Counted from the first letter of the stretch, positions 47,575-59,045 are shown. The stretch is 60,000 nt of DNA from Cristatella mucedo (GCA_009760855.2 WPIO01000023.1:2894001-2954000); one strand, 5' to 3'. A program made the numbers and translations. The notes: a model not told the origin generated them from the sequence alone.

Positions 47575-48815
47575 ATAAGAGTATTGTCGTGAATGGACAA
47601 AGATCATCTGAGGTACCTCTGAAATATGGACTACCTCAAGGCTCCGTGCTAGGTCCAGGTCTTTTCACGGTTTATACTCTCCCTCTTGCTGATGTGATTG
47701 CCAAGCACAATCTAGGCTTTCACTTCTATGTGGATGACACTCAGTTGTACTTTTGCTTTGATCCCTCCCAGCCTTCGAGCACCTCAAATTCTCTCCTCAC
47801 TTGCTGCATGTATTGATGACATCCGCACATGGATGGCAGCAAATTTTCTAAAACTAAACGATGATAAAACTAACTTACTAGTTATGGGAAAACCCAGTGT
47901 GATTCACAAATTGGAAAGGCTGACACTCAAAATTGGCTCTGCTAGCATATCCTGTTGAATCAGCTCGAAATCTAGGTGTCATATTCCAAAGCAACCTCTC
48001 GTTAGACGACCACATCAGCTCCACAGTCATATCTGCCTATTTTCAGCTTCATAACATTGCTAAAATTCGGGCTTGTTTAGATAAAGATACCACGTCCAAG
48101 TTGGCCCATGCATTCGTGACATCCCGTCTCGACTTCTGCAACTCACTGCTTACTGGCCTACCAGCATGTGCGATCAGGCGATTGCAGCTGGTGCAAAACT
48201 CTGCAGTTAGGCTTGTCTGTCGTGAGCGTCGCAGTTGCCACATTACTCCACTTCTCGCCGACCTGCACTGGCTACCAGTCAAGCAACGGATTAACTTCAA
48301 GGTTGTGTTGCTCACTTTTAGGTCACTTCATTCTCTGGCTGCAGCCTATCTCTCAGATATACTCCTCCATCAGGCCAAGCATAGTACCACCTGCTTTTCG
48401 GAATACAACAGTCTACAAATACCTCGTACAAACCTTAAATCCTTTGGAGACCGTGCATGTAGTTCATATGCTCCCAAAGCCTGGAACTTCCTTCCGACCT
48501 GCGTCAGAACATCCCCTGACCTGACCACATTTAAAAAGAACTTAAAAACACGCCTATTTAAGACAGCATTTAGTGGGTCCCTGTGATTCGTCCTTCACGT
48601 GCTTATGCGTGCTGACACTGTGCTTGCTGCCACTAACCACATTTGCATGCTGACCCTGTGCATGTCACCCCTAACCATACTATTCATTTTGTTTGTTTTT
48701 CAAGCATAATTTTACTTACCATTCAATTGCATTTCCCTTTGCAGCAAATGTAAAGCGCCTAGAGAGAGATTCAGTTCTCTGAGGGCGCTTTATCAAGTGC
48801 ATTATTATTATTATA
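47575..48815 (+). mobile_element. CR1/L2-like LINE, best-preserved copy (5'-truncated)
   Basis: Begins inside the reverse transcriptase ([20 protein letters not shown] and a YVDDTQLY catalytic box with V in place of the usual A) and continues with LKLNDDKTNLLVMG, RNLGVIFQSNLSLDDHI, RLDFCNSLLTGLP, and the C-terminal FGDRACSSYAPKAWNFLP. One frameshift lies near 47950. The end of ORF2 is about 48586, followed by a 3' UTR with a small hairpin (aaagcgcc...gggcgcttt) and an (ATT)n tail. This is the reference for the many tails in the window. Confidence 0.9.
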
Positions 48816-49164
48816 AGAGTAATGGAGAGATTGCTTAGTGCGATCCTAGCAGCTCGTAGCTGTTCCCACGCACAGCAGCAAACGGCATGAGCGGAAAGAC
48901 ACAGCACCACAATGAAGCTAGTATGACCACACAATATAAAGATCCAGTGACTCAATTAAGAGTATACATGGCATTAAGCATATGTACAATTAATAGAAAA
49001 AAAATTAAGTTCTTTGATGGCACTACACAAATGCATTGCTATTACTATTATTATATTATTATATTATTATTATTATTATACAGATGACTTGGCAGGCAGC
49101 CATCACACAGTTAAAACAAAGCAGATCTAGAGCAGGGCAGCCAAACGCATTTGCAGAAGACTAC

Positions 49165-49218
49165 CTTTTGTGCTTCCTTTTGCGGTCTCCATCGGCATTT
49201 CTGTCACCCGACGAGGAC
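49165..49218 (-). CDS. SRRM2: SRRM2-like exon 6 (SSS/KRKHK microexon)
   Basis: A 54-nt exon, phase 2 at both ends, after a ctgctgcag acceptor and before gtagtc. It encodes RSSSGDRNADGDRKRKHK. Because it is a multiple of three in the same phase as its neighbours, it could be skipped without a frameshift. The next exon found in phase is almost 6 kb away, so further exons between 49164 and 43255 cannot be excluded; I did not find one. Confidence 0.82.
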
Positions 49219-49350
49219 CTGCAGCAGTACAGCACCCACGTGAGCTGAGCATCGACGCCTCATGCTTATGCTGCAGCTCAGAGACAAGGCGTGCGGTAGA
49301 GCTTTAGGTAGGTGCAGGAGCGAAGCATAGCTAAAAGAGAGGAAGCTCAC

Positions 49351-49419
49351 CTGGTTTTCTCCTTTTTATGTTTTTTGCTTTTCTTTCTGCCGGGTGACGA
49401 GCCTTCCTTTGATGAAGAG
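49351..49419 (-). CDS. SRRM2: SRRM2-like exon 5 (SSS/KKHK microexon)
   Basis: A 69-nt exon, phase 2 at both ends, between a gatggtttcag acceptor and a gtgagc donor. It encodes RSSSKEGSSPGRKKSK then KHKKEKTR. Its layout repeats that of the exons on either side: arginine/serine start, short variable stretch, then a lysine-histidine-lysine end. This looks like an SR/K-rich tail assembled from duplicated small exons. Confidence 0.83.
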
Positions 49420-49509
49420 CTGAAACCATCAAAATGGAGTATTAAGTGGAGCTATACACTCAGAAGGACGGCTGCATGTCAAGACACACTAGCTAACTGC
49501 ACAACCTAC

Positions 49510-49581
49510 CGGTGTAGCTTGTGCTTTTTCTTTTTCTTTTCCTCAGATTTCTCCTCTGGCTCTTCTGAGCTCCTCACGATA
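49510..49581 (-). CDS. SRRM2: SRRM2-like exon 4 (lysine-rich microexon)
   Basis: A 72-nt exon, phase 2 at both ends. It starts after tatactccag and stops at CACCG|gtaggt. The joined frame reads GIVRSSEEPEEK, then SEEKKKKKHKLHR. It is low-complexity acidic then lysine-rich sequence, so the call rests on splice sites, exact phase and position between better exons. It is the first of four successive exons with a serine/acidic block followed by a KKHK-type block. Confidence 0.82.
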
Positions 49582-49817
49582 CTGGAGTATATAAAATATC
49601 GCTAGTCGCCGGGTCAAAGTCAAGAAGCAACCAAACAATACTCATTCCGCGTTAACAATTCAAACAACACTGGGAGCTTCAAACCAGCTGGCAACCTAGC
49701 GGCTGAACAGCTAACTGTTAGGGCAGAGCAGCTAACTGCTAGGCACGTGCCACACCAAAAGACTGCTCAAGCTGATAACAAAGATAACTGTGGTCGAAAT
49801 AGCAGATGCAGCCTCAC

Positions 49818-49985
49818 CCATACTTCTTCTCAGCAATAGCCTTATTACGTGCTTCCTCTTCCCTTTGCTTGCGGTTGGGGTTCATTGCAGATCCATCTTC
49901 ATAGAACTCACTTATACCAAAAGCAGCACGCAGCCTGTCATTTTTCTCCTTATTTGCCTCGGCAACTTGATGGCTATCTTTAGTG
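49818..49985 (-). CDS. SRRM2: SRRM2-like exon 3
   Basis: A 168-nt exon, phase 2 at both ends, with a cttttttgtag acceptor and a gtgagg donor. It encodes DSHQVAEANKEKNDRLRAAF, then GISEFYEDGSAMNP and NRKQREEEARNKAIAEKKYG. The H.(L/V)AEAN(K/E)K.(N/D)RLR.A(F/L)GIS segment is diagnostic of the region just after cwf21 in SRRM2. It lies 1.6 kb from exon 2. Confidence 0.94.
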
Positions 49986-50039
49986 CTACAAAAAAGCCAG
50001 AGTAATGACAAAGACATGTCCTAGCGAGTTTCCTACGCT

Positions 50040-51560
50040 ATTCTCTATCCCAAAGTGCAACACGATCGGTTAGGATGGACAGCTATTGACCAAGAGCCAG
50101 TAGCCAGTATTCCACGAATAGGCACAGGAGCCATTGGATAGGCTATCATTAGTAGTACATGCCGGAACCTGCCAAAGGAATGCCGGAAATAGCCTGAGAA
50201 ACAAAAGCCACGATGGAGTCACTACAGTGGCTTTGATAACAAAATGAGCTCAGGCAAGTTACAAAGCCTATCGAAGCACGAGCATGCAAAAGGAGGCAGT
50301 GATAAGCAAGAACTCTGGTCTCAATAAAAAAACGGGCTAATGGTAAATGTAATGCCTAGCAGAGACTCAAAACCGGTTGCTGCAAGCTTTGGAGGTCAGA
50401 ATGATCTCGAATGAAAACCCGCTACAAGCTTGGAGGTCTGGTAACAGAATGATCTCGACTGTAAGTATACAAGACAACTTTTTCTACTTTCGCATTCAGC
50501 TTAAGTTGAAATGCTGCCACAGAGTTATGAAACAGCTAAGGCACAAAAGTTCAGTCTACATCAAACCTATGCCTAAGCAAGGTCGTTGGAATTTTTCAAT
50601 GATTTATACCCTGTTCATTATGTCATGCTCCAACACCAGAGAATACATTTCTGAATAACTAGAGGCAACGATGCCTCATAAATATACAAACAGCAACAAA
50701 CTGGCTCTGATGCTGAAACCGAAGTGAGGGGGCACACAAAGTACAACTCTGGTAGACATCAGTTTTGCTCTAAAATGGACTAAAAATCTAGATTAAGTGG
50801 TATCGAGTAAATTGAGGGTATTCTTAAACAGCAATCGCCACATCTAAGCATAAACCTGGGCACACAACTAGAGACATAAAGACGTCGATGCTTGTTTGTT
50901 CAGAGATTGGTGCCCTTCAGCTACTAAAGGAGCAATATCTGCAATACTGCAATCCCCAACGTCCTAACTGATGAACATGCGAAGAAGTTCTTGTTTAGTC
51001 GTGTACAATTGTTACTAAACAAGCCCAACAGCATCAAAGAATACTCAGCTACACGAGGACAAACAGACAATAGGAAGGCAGAGTGACGATTGATGGAAAA
51101 AAATGAGTTCGAGACAAGAATACAAAAGCAACTGACATAAATAGCTATCCAGATACAGTTGGATCTAAAGTGTAAGCCAGTCATATCGGTGCAGAAAATT
51201 CATCATAATGTGCAATAATAATATAATCTGAAGGTATGAAACATATTTTACAATCGATATTGATAACATTTAATGATAGCAGTGCAGGGCTTATAGGCGA
51301 AGTAAAAAAATTTATTTCTGAACTTCAGACACCAGAAAACCAGCCTGTCAGCTGAAGGTGAGTATTTTTGCAGTATATAGAAGTAACTTTGCCAGTCATG
51401 GAAATTGAAATCATGCTATCTTTCCAAAACAAAACATAACTAATTCAAGACCCTAAACAACAGAATGTACATGCAAGGACTGGCACCATTCCGAAAGAGC
51501 AAATTAATACCGGACACATTGTATGTACCTCAGCAATATCTATCAATACATGCAACGGCA
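50040..51560. other. SRRM2-like intron 2 interior, nothing recognised
   Basis: Sequence between exons 2 and 3 of the SRRM2-like gene. I see no repeat family or coding similarity. Confidence 0.5.
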
Positions 51561-51587
51561 TATAAAGCGGTCATCATGTTAGCTTAC

Positions 51588-51698
51588 ATTGGTCTCCCGG
51601 ACTCATCAATTTCATGGGTACGTTCGGCAGCACATTCTTTTTCTGTGAGCATCTGACGAAACATTGCGACTTTACTCTCAATCTCTTCCTCAGAGTAC
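51588..51698 (-). CDS. SRRM2: SRRM2-like exon 2 (cwf21 domain)
   Basis: A 111-nt exon, phase 2 in and phase 2 out, with a ttgttgcag acceptor and a gtaagc donor. It encodes YSEEEIESKVAMFRQML, then EKECAAERTHEIDESGRP. This completes the cwf21 domain (EEQGYSEEEIE.KV..FR.ML), the Prp8/Snu114-contacting motif of Cwc21/SRm300. The join to the first exon gives QEQG-YSEEE exactly as in the family. Confidence 0.95.
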
Positions 51699-51831
51699 CT
51701 GCAACAAGTCAAACATGGATATCGACTGTTTACAGATTTACAGTTCAGATTCCATATTAGTCTGTAGTGTGATTTAAGAGAAACGGACGATGGCCTAGAC
51801 AGCTGCAAAACATGACCGCACTTTTACTAAC

Positions 51832-52070
51832 CCTTGCTCCTGCATCAACTCCTGCATTTCGAGACACTTCACTTCCACCTTCCTTTTGCGTTCGTGATCT
51901 AGAATTTCTGCATTTGGACCTTTATTCATGGCTTGGTCAAGTATTTTCAACTGCTCTTCTGATTTGTAGTCGATGCGATCCTTATGCATCTTGACATGAG
52001 CAACATTTCTAGTGACGTAGCCGTTGGTTCCACTTCCTCTAGGGGTTGTCAAACCTATTCCGTTATACAT
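51832..52070 (-). CDS. SRRM2: SRRM2/Cwc21-type splicing factor, first coding exon
   Basis: Start of a spliceosomal protein of the SRRM2 (SRm300)/Cwc21 family, which binds the active spliceosome through its N-terminus and a cwf21 domain. The ATG at 52070 opens MYNGIGLTTPRGSGTNGYV, the near-invariant N-terminus of the family, followed by an RN.(A/S)HV segment and AEILDHERKRKVEVKC, the start of the cwf21 domain. The exon ends CAA GG in phase 2 at a gttagt donor. A possible AG acceptor sits directly before the ATG (cgttgtag|AATG), so a non-coding 5' exon may lie upstream. The seven exons add to 750 nt (249 residues plus stop), very short next to vertebrate SRRM2, which has a huge RS-rich tail. 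Confidence 0.95.
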
Positions 52071-52089
52071 TCTACAACGTGGTAAGGAT

Positions 52090-53615
52090 TTTAGTGAGCT
52101 AAATTGCCACACATCAAGCTGCATACAGCACACTTCTTCATAGCAACAGGCTTGTCATAAATCCTAGCCCGATAGCACTCCTGAGAAGTGAGACACATGT
52201 AAACCCACTTCAAAGAGCAGCAATTACCAGCAGGCAAGCAACTGCAACGTTTCTGGATGCCAATGTATAAGCAAAATAACGTTTAGCAGCACAAATCACA
52301 TGTGATGCTGCAAGCATTAACAGCACTGACGATCACAATGCCAGCTAGATCATCCCATTAAAGATTCCCATAAGCTTCGAGATGCACCCAATGTAAAAAA
52401 ATGGTCAGTAGAAATCAGGCTAAAAACCCAAAACACGAGGGTTAGGACTTACTACAGACAGAAGACTTCTAGCCACTGGCAAGCCAGGATTTTCATCTGG
52501 GGAAGGCATCAACCACAAAATGTTTATGTAGAGGCAAGACCTGCAAGTTTTTATGTGAGGGGCTAGACCTGCAATTAATGAAAAATTATAGCGCAAAATC
52601 AGCGTTTATCCGACATAAATGAGTGGAATTATATGTGGATTTATTCTCACAAAGACTGAGAAGCACCACATGCAAGTGTCTGCATTTGTGGCAAATGGCC
52701 ACATGCAAAACTGCACTTGTGGCAGGGGTTGATCTGGTACAAAGCTTGACCCTACAGACATTGTTTCAGGACCACTTCATTATCAATAGTGTGAACGTGT
52801 ACATGCACGTACACAGGCTGCCAATGGCAAGAAGCACCTTTGGCCTACAGATGATAGCACATTATCAATAAGATGAGCCGAAGGAATTGAGGGACTAAGT
52901 GTACAAATCTGACACAGCACAAAGGGAATGATTTCATTCTGAATCTCGAGCAAAGACTTAAGCCCTCTTGTCGGAGTACCTAGTATCAATTTGGCATATC
53001 TAAGATAGTCTGAGGACTAAGAGTTTCACCTTACGTTTCTGAGTTAGTAGCTCCTATACTTGTTCAACAGACTCTAATCTAAGGTCTGCCTTACTGGAGA
53101 ATGTTCTCAAGTTGTAAACAATAGCCATTCTTTAAAAGTAAGAGTGCTAAACTCACTTCGTGGGAAATTTACTGAGGTAGAGACCAGTCTCGTGAAACTC
53201 CTTGCCAACTTTTGATTGCATTATTTAATCTAGACACTAAAAGAGTTGTTTACTTATGATTATTCCTTTATAGAACCAGACCAGGTTGGTATGGTTCCCA
53301 GTCAAGCAGTGCATTGAATTCAAGGTTCTGAGAAAGCAAGAGACCATGCACAAAAAGTATATGCTATCTACAAGTCTAGTAAGCAGTGGTAAGGATATAA
53401 AAACTTGCGGTGTTGCCAGCCTACCTTAGGTACGATTAATGCTCTGGCTTCTGGTGGGCAATCGAGTTCAACTCATGCTCAGCAGCCAGATTTAGCATTT
53501 CTGTCGAGGGGTCTGATTTGAATGGTGGGCCTGCGATCGACTAGCAGCCGGTTGCCAAGCCACAGTATAGGCCAGCAACAGTCATGTGCTGTGCTACTGC
53601 CAGGACAGGAATTAC
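52090..53615. other. Upstream of the SRRM2-like start, nothing recognised
   Basis: May contain a 5' non-coding exon of the SRRM2-like gene (minus strand). No coding similarity seen. Confidence 0.4.
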
Positions 53616-53619
53616 AATG

Positions 53620-53775
53620 CTGATCTAGCTCAGCGGTCAAGGTGCTTGCCTCGACCAAGGTCAAGGTGAATATATTTGATGACCAATATCGTGGGCTCGA
53701 GCCCCGTGGCTTACGTGAAGTGCATGAATAGAGAAGTTATGATAGGGCACCGTGCAAATGAATTACATTAATGAC
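53620..53775 (+). mobile_element. SINE2
   Basis: Head gatctagctcagcggtcaag, gggctcgagccccgtgg, tail to gtgcaaatgaattacattaa. Confidence 0.75.
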
Positions 53776-53779
53776 TAGC

Positions 53780-54825
53780 CATCGAAACTTGGGTCGAAGG
53801 TAGGCAAAAAGGCTTGCCTATGTGTTTTAGTGCAATCACACTCTGCAAACGGTAGGGATAGTCTTCATGAGTTGTGGAAGGCATATCTTACTAATCAAGG
53901 GTGCACTTGGCTTTTGTCAGTGTGGAATATCAATGACCAGCAAATGACTTCAAGAAGAATGTTATAGTACATCAGACATCACACAAACAGCCCAAGTCAC
54001 AACAAAGGGGAGCATCTTTATAAACTTCGTTTTCTTCACAAATCTCAGCTGTTCAGTGGTCACAGATCCCGTATGGGAATGCATGACAGCCAACCATGAC
54101 AACTGCTTAGCTATCTTAATTTTTCTCCCGATTATTGTAGGATCAGATGGGATCGACAGCAGCACTTTTGCAAACTCCAATCAACGACTTATATCATCAA
54201 CTTATTTAAGTTCGAGACACCAATAGTTGAAAACATAAGATACCCTCTATGGGCAGAGGCTTTACGGCAGATCCACTATACAGATGACGAACCAGCCTAA
54301 CAGAGGAAGGAGGATATGTCCAAAGTGAAAGCATTCTCTAAAGAAAATCTGATACACTTGTCATTTCGAAATTGGCGAAAACAGCGATGTCGAATACGCA
54401 TTGAACAAAGCTGGGAGGCTAACAAATAGCAAGCCAAGCAAAGTCGGAAATGAATTAAGATTAAACAAGGGCAGCGACTACTGATGCTACACTAATTGGG
54501 AGAAGAATAGAGAGAGCTAAGCAATTGTCATGGTTGGCTGTCATGCATTCATGTAAGGGATCTGTGACCACTGGACAGCTGAGGTTTATGAAGAAAATGA
54601 GTGTTAGAAGGGTGCTCCCGTTTGCATGCACTGAACAATGTCAAAGCAGGGTAGCTTAAGTGGCACGGTGAGGGGTACTAAGCCGCTGTTGTATGGGGTC
54701 GTGAGCTCACGACCGTGGGGGTCCTACGGCAATGCAGTAACTGTAGAAGGGTGCGAGTTGCTTTGGCTAAAGGGAGTATCTCGCTAAGTCATCATGTGCC
54801 TGGTGGCTGATTGCACAAGGTAGGG
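53780..54825. other. Intergenic, nothing recognised except a short internal duplication
   Basis: 54040-54130 and 54530-54600 share short stretches in opposite orientation (tggtcacagatcc and gcatgacagccaacc with their complements). No gene seen. Confidence 0.4.
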
Positions 54826-54829
54826 GCTT

Positions 54830-56480
54830 GGCGACGTTCAACGATACGTTCTACGATCAACCATCTCTTTACCTGCTCCCAGGCTAGCTCTTTACCTAGT
54901 GATCCTTGTGATGATCGAACCGATCACTTCTCTAACTTCTTTGTCAACAAGATAAATAAGATCAGGGAGTCCATCCCTAGGGTGGCATCCCATCCGGAAT
55001 CCAGTAACTCAATTCCAGCACCTCAGCACCTCTATGTATACATTCAATGAGTTCACTAGTGACCCAGTCCTGAAGTTCATCTCCCAACAAAAGAAGACAA
55101 CTAGTCGTCTAGAACCTATGGACTGCTGCTGACATGCATAACTAACATGATAAATATCTCATTGGCCAAAAAGGCTGTAGTCAGGCAACTACTCGAGAAA
55201 GAAATGCTAGACCAAGAAAGCTTGACCAATTTCGACACAGTCTCCCTTCTACCGTTCCTACCAAAGACGTTGGAACGAGTCATGGCTGACCAACTGAACT
55301 CATACATTCAAACTTCACGCCGAGCTATCAAGTTCCAGCCTGGTTTTAGAGCTAATCACTCCACGGTCAGCATTGCTTCGGGTGTATAACGACCTTCTAA
55401 AGAATGCAGACTCAGGTAGTTTCTCTGCTTGTTTTGCTCGATCTTTTTTCAGCAGCCTTTGGTACTATTGATCACCAAGTCTTCCTCATACACCTTTCAT
55501 CTCGCCTGGGCATCACTGGTACTGCACTGCAATGGTTTAAGTCCTATATCACTGGGAGACTCCAGAGTATCGATGTGAATGGAAAACGATAATCCGAGGA
55601 ACCACTTAAGTATGACGTACCTCGGGCTCTGTGCTTGGTCCAGTTCTTTTCACGGTGTATACTCTCCCTCTTGCCGATGTGATTGTCAAGAACAACCTAG
55701 ACATCCCATCTCGACTTCTGTAACTTACTGCTTGCTGTTAGTGAGCCGTTATGGCTCACTAGGTAAGTGGTGGTGATAGCCGCAAAGGCTCTTCTGTTGC
55801 TATACAAAAGAGGCTGTTATATCAACAAGCATTTTATTTTATTTTTTTACCAGCCTGTGCAGTTTTTTGGTGAACAACTATTCAGCTAGGCTTGTCTGTG
55901 GTGAGCATAGCAGTTTCCACAGCACACCACTTTTCACTAACTCACTAACCTGCAATAGTTTCCAGTCAAGCAGCGCATTGACTTCAAGGTTCAGTACACT
56001 CACTTTTAGGTCCCTTCATTCTTTAACTCGAGCCTACCTTTCAGATCTACCCCACCAAGCTAAGCATCGTACCAAGCCTGCTTTCCGGTATCTAATCGCT
56101 AACTTATACCTCTTACGAGCCTCAAATTCTTTGGAGACCGTGCCTACAGTTCGTGTGCTTCCGAAGACTGGAACTCTCCTCCGACTGGATTCAGGCAATC
56201 CCCCACTTGATCACATTTACAAAGAAGCTAAAACGCATCTATTTATCACAGCATTCAGGGGTCAATGTGACTCATCATCTGTGTGCTGACTCTGTGCATG
56301 CTGCCACGAACCATATTTGCATGCCGACTCTGTGCAGGCCACCTCGAACCATGTCATGCTTGTTGTCATTGAACATGCTACCACTAACCATTCACTCATG
56401 CTTACTTTGCAGACAATTTAAAGTGCCTAGCAACAGATTGGGTTCTCTGAGGGCGCTATAACCAATGTATTGTTACTAAT
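54830..56480 (+). mobile_element. CR1/L2-like LINE copy, interrupted by SINE1
   Basis: Relic frames follow the ORF2 order: DHFSNFFVNKINKIRESIP (upstream linker), VSLLPFLPKTLERVMADQLN (RT start), FQPGFRANHS, LLDLFSAAFGTIDHQV, FLIHLSSRLGITG, then a SINE1 (55738-55838), then the C-terminal part (FRSLHSLTRAYLSDLP) and the 3' tail to about 56470. Multiple stops. Same family as the 47.6-kb copy. Confidence 0.85.
55738..55838 (+). mobile_element. SINE1 inserted in a LINE
   Basis: gtgagccgttatggctcact A-box region, then an internal deletion of the B box, then gtggtgatagccgcaaaggc to ggctgttatatcaac. Splits the 54.8-56.5 kb LINE. Confidence 0.75.
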
Positions 56481-57600
56481 ACTTATCATTAAGAATCAGT
56501 ACTCAAGAGCTATGGCATAACAAACCCGATATAACTGGATGTCGACAGACGGAGATACTAAATTCCAGACAACGGAAAATCCGGCTGATTATAGGATAAG
56601 GCACATTTGTAATAACCTGATTCGCGTAGACAAGCTCATTAGCTGCTAAAAGCACAATCAGCGAGGTTGCCCACCGATTAAAAGCTACAGCACCGGAGAT
56701 AGCTGAGCTATGATGGGCGCAACCTGACCTGAGGCCCTCTCAGGCAGGACCTCAAACAAGGGAAACTAATGAGGCATAGCGTCGCAACAGCAACATACCC
56801 GTGACCCTTTCAGCTCACAAATGCGTATCGCAAAGTGAATTGGCGGAGCAACTTGTAATGCGTAATTCCCTTGTCAGGCAGCCACAACAAACTTCAGCCC
56901 TGAGGTAGTACATCCGGTTCGTCTCACAAGATGATCTATCTTATATTTAAATAAGTATGATAAGGATAATAATTATTTAATATAAAATAAGATTTAAATG
57001 CTATGTTGTTTGCTATATACCTTGACAAATTGTCTTGACAACAGCATTGACAGGGCACACCCACGTGTGTGAATGTCCCAAGCCTGCTTTTCGACCTTAT
57101 ACTTGGCTAGCTGCGAGCGGCTCCTCGGCCGCTGGCCGTTGTGGCGTGTGATTGTGTAACCGCAGGCGCTTACATATATATCAAAGGATTCATTTAGTTA
57201 GTGCTGCTTTATAGGAGATCTAACTACGTAAGCTTCTGACCAGGACGCCCGTTACTCGCCCGCAGTGTTTGTAGCAGGTTTGACTGCGCAATTGCGTTTA
57301 CCCAAATTATACTTACTTCGCAAAAGTCCTCTTTGTATTTTGATTTTTTTGTAGTAAAATCGACGGATGGAGGCTATATGGACTTCAGTGTGAGTCGCTT
57401 AAGATCCACTTGTTTCGAGCGCTCTTGAACGTATAACACGCCCCAGTAAGAAAAGTCGAGGAGCTTATCGCCTTACTGCATGGCATGCTCAGCGGGCGAT
57501 ATAGCTGCTTAGACGATAGCACAGTATGCAATTGAATCTACTTACATGTCTTCGTATTCGAGCGTTTGGAAACGGACACCAAATAGTGGTCTGTCAAGAC
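56480..57600. other. Intergenic between the SRRM2-like gene and TWNK
   Basis: Includes a GC-richer stretch near 57060-57170 (gcgagcggctcctcggccgc) that could be a promoter for TWNK. No exon recognised. Confidence 0.35.
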
Positions 57601-57770
57601 TAGCCAGATGGAACTCTGTTACGCAAGGGGTATACTACTTGCTGGTCACGACCCAAGTCGTGGGTTTGAGTCCATTAGTGAGCGATCCTGCATTGCACTC
57701 TGCAAGTGGGGGTAGTACCCGTCAAGGCTCTTCGGTTGCTATGTAAATGTGACTGTTGAATCAGCTAACG
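57600..57770 (+). mobile_element. SINE1 (tRNA-derived), diverged
   Basis: tcacgacccaagtcgtgggt then tttgagtcc as a weak B box, then the SINE1 body (ctcttcggttgctatgtaaa) ending gttgaatcagctaac. Confidence 0.75.
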
Positions 57771-58150
57771 CTTACCACACTCACGGTGTGGCACACCCAA
57801 ATGTGGTTGGAGACTAGTGTTAATTGTATCTAGTATGTGCGCTTTGGTTTCACAGCTTAAGTTGTCGGTGTAAGCTGCCCAGAGGTTAAGGTGAGTAGTG
57901 CTGAGCCGCAATGGGAAGGTTAGCATAGTGGTGAAGTTGACGTGTAGACCTGTGAAAAAGTATCGTGCTGCCTAGAGTCAACTGAATGAGCTTGCAACAG
58001 TTTGGTTAATGTTGCTCAGCTTTGTTTGTTCTGTTTTTTCATCTGATAGCCCTCATATTACATGTACCATTGTACCTATTACTGACGCATTCGCTAAATT
58101 TTTGGTCCCGATTCTTGCAGAATGATTGTGGCAGAGATGACTTTGACGAA

Positions 58151-58388
58151 ATGATGCTGCCTGCGGCACGATTCTTGGGTCGTTCTCTCCAGATCCAAAC
58201 AGCCAGGCGTTACTCAAAGGAGATAAACGTCGACGAGATTGCATTAGGTTTGACAGCATCTACTATTAAGCGGAAACTGATCTTCCATGACATTCACTTC
58301 AAGGAGGGTTATGCATGTATTATAGCAAGATGCCCACACGATTCAAAGGCAGTGTCTTCGGAACATTTATTTATTAACAAAACAACAG
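58151..58388 (+). CDS. TWNK: TWNK (Twinkle mitochondrial helicase), first recognised coding exon
   Basis: N-terminus of Twinkle, the hexameric replicative helicase of mitochondrial DNA. The exon opens after an attcttgcag acceptor (exon start 58121). The likely start is the ATG at 58151, which gives MMLPAARFLGRSLQIQTARR, a basic, acid-free leader typical of a mitochondrial targeting peptide. It continues STIKRKLIFHDIHFKEGYAC and LFINKTTG, matching the N-terminal primase-like domain of animal Twinkle (TIR.YL..H.IPF..G..C ... LFI.KTTG). It ends in phase 1 at ACAACAG|gtatgt. The frame also stays open from the acceptor to the ATG, so an upstream coding exon is formally possible. The Toprim-like and RecA helicase domains must lie beyond the right edge. 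Confidence 0.88.
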
Positions 58389-58884
58389 GTATGTTCTCTT
58401 GGCTTTGTGAAAATACATTACCTTGCTTGACTATGCACTTTTTTGAGTCCCTATTTTGATGATACATCTGAAGTGAGCAGATTGTTTCTTTTACTTTCTC
58501 ATCAGACTGATTTATGCTAAGTTACTGCTGCTGCTATGTCGGCTTGCTTAATTAGCAATGGGGAAACTATTCGGACCTGTCTGAATTTTCCAAACTCGTT
58601 ATCCATTTTTTTACTTGCTATTAAAGAATTCCTCAATGGGGCTACAAACACCTTGCATCATCTGTACACAGACCACACTGAGCAAGTTGCCAATCTGATA
58701 AGCTGCAGGATTATTTGCGGGATATGTTCTCATTCCGTGCTGCGATGATAAGCAGCTGTCTTCTGGCGCACTTTTTTGACAATTTGTGCCCGCACAATAA
58801 CACCATACTTTTCGACAGCATGTGCTTGCATATTTGGGTGACCTTGAGTGTGCCTGTGCTAGTAGAATTTCAGGCTTGTGGCTG

Positions 58885-59045
58885 GGCCGTGATAGCTCAG
58901 GAGGTAAGGTGCTTGCTCAACGAAAGAAGTCGTTGGTTCGAATCCTGCAGTAGGTGATTCTGTATTGCCCGCTGCACGAGGTGGTGATAGCCGTTTAGGC
59001 TTATCTGCCGCTACCTTAACGAGGCTGTTAAATCAGCTAGTATTT
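58885..59045 (+). mobile_element. SINE1 (tRNA-derived), full-length
   Basis: Clearest copy: gtgatagctcaggaggtaag as A box, ggttcgaatcc as perfect B box, body gtggtgatagccgtttaggc, end gaggctgttaaatcagct. In the TWNK intron. RNA polymerase III transcription is inferred from the boxes. Confidence 0.9.

Larger units (their letters stand above)
43255..49164 (-). other. SRRM2-like last intron
   Basis: 5.9-kb intron containing two minus-strand SINE1 copies, several LINE 3' tails and the best-preserved LINE copy in the window (47575-48815). From 43300 to 45030 and 45200 to 46240 I see no gene or clear repeat. Confidence 0.65.

Noticed and set aside
58708-58790. Possible second TWNK exon after gctgcag
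   Set aside because: The phase fits, but the reading does not resemble the Twinkle sequence expected after LFI.KTTG.
58885-58960. Functional tRNA gene with good A and B boxes
   Set aside because: The body continues as SINE1 and the stems do not close into a full cloverleaf by eye; other copies share the same body.
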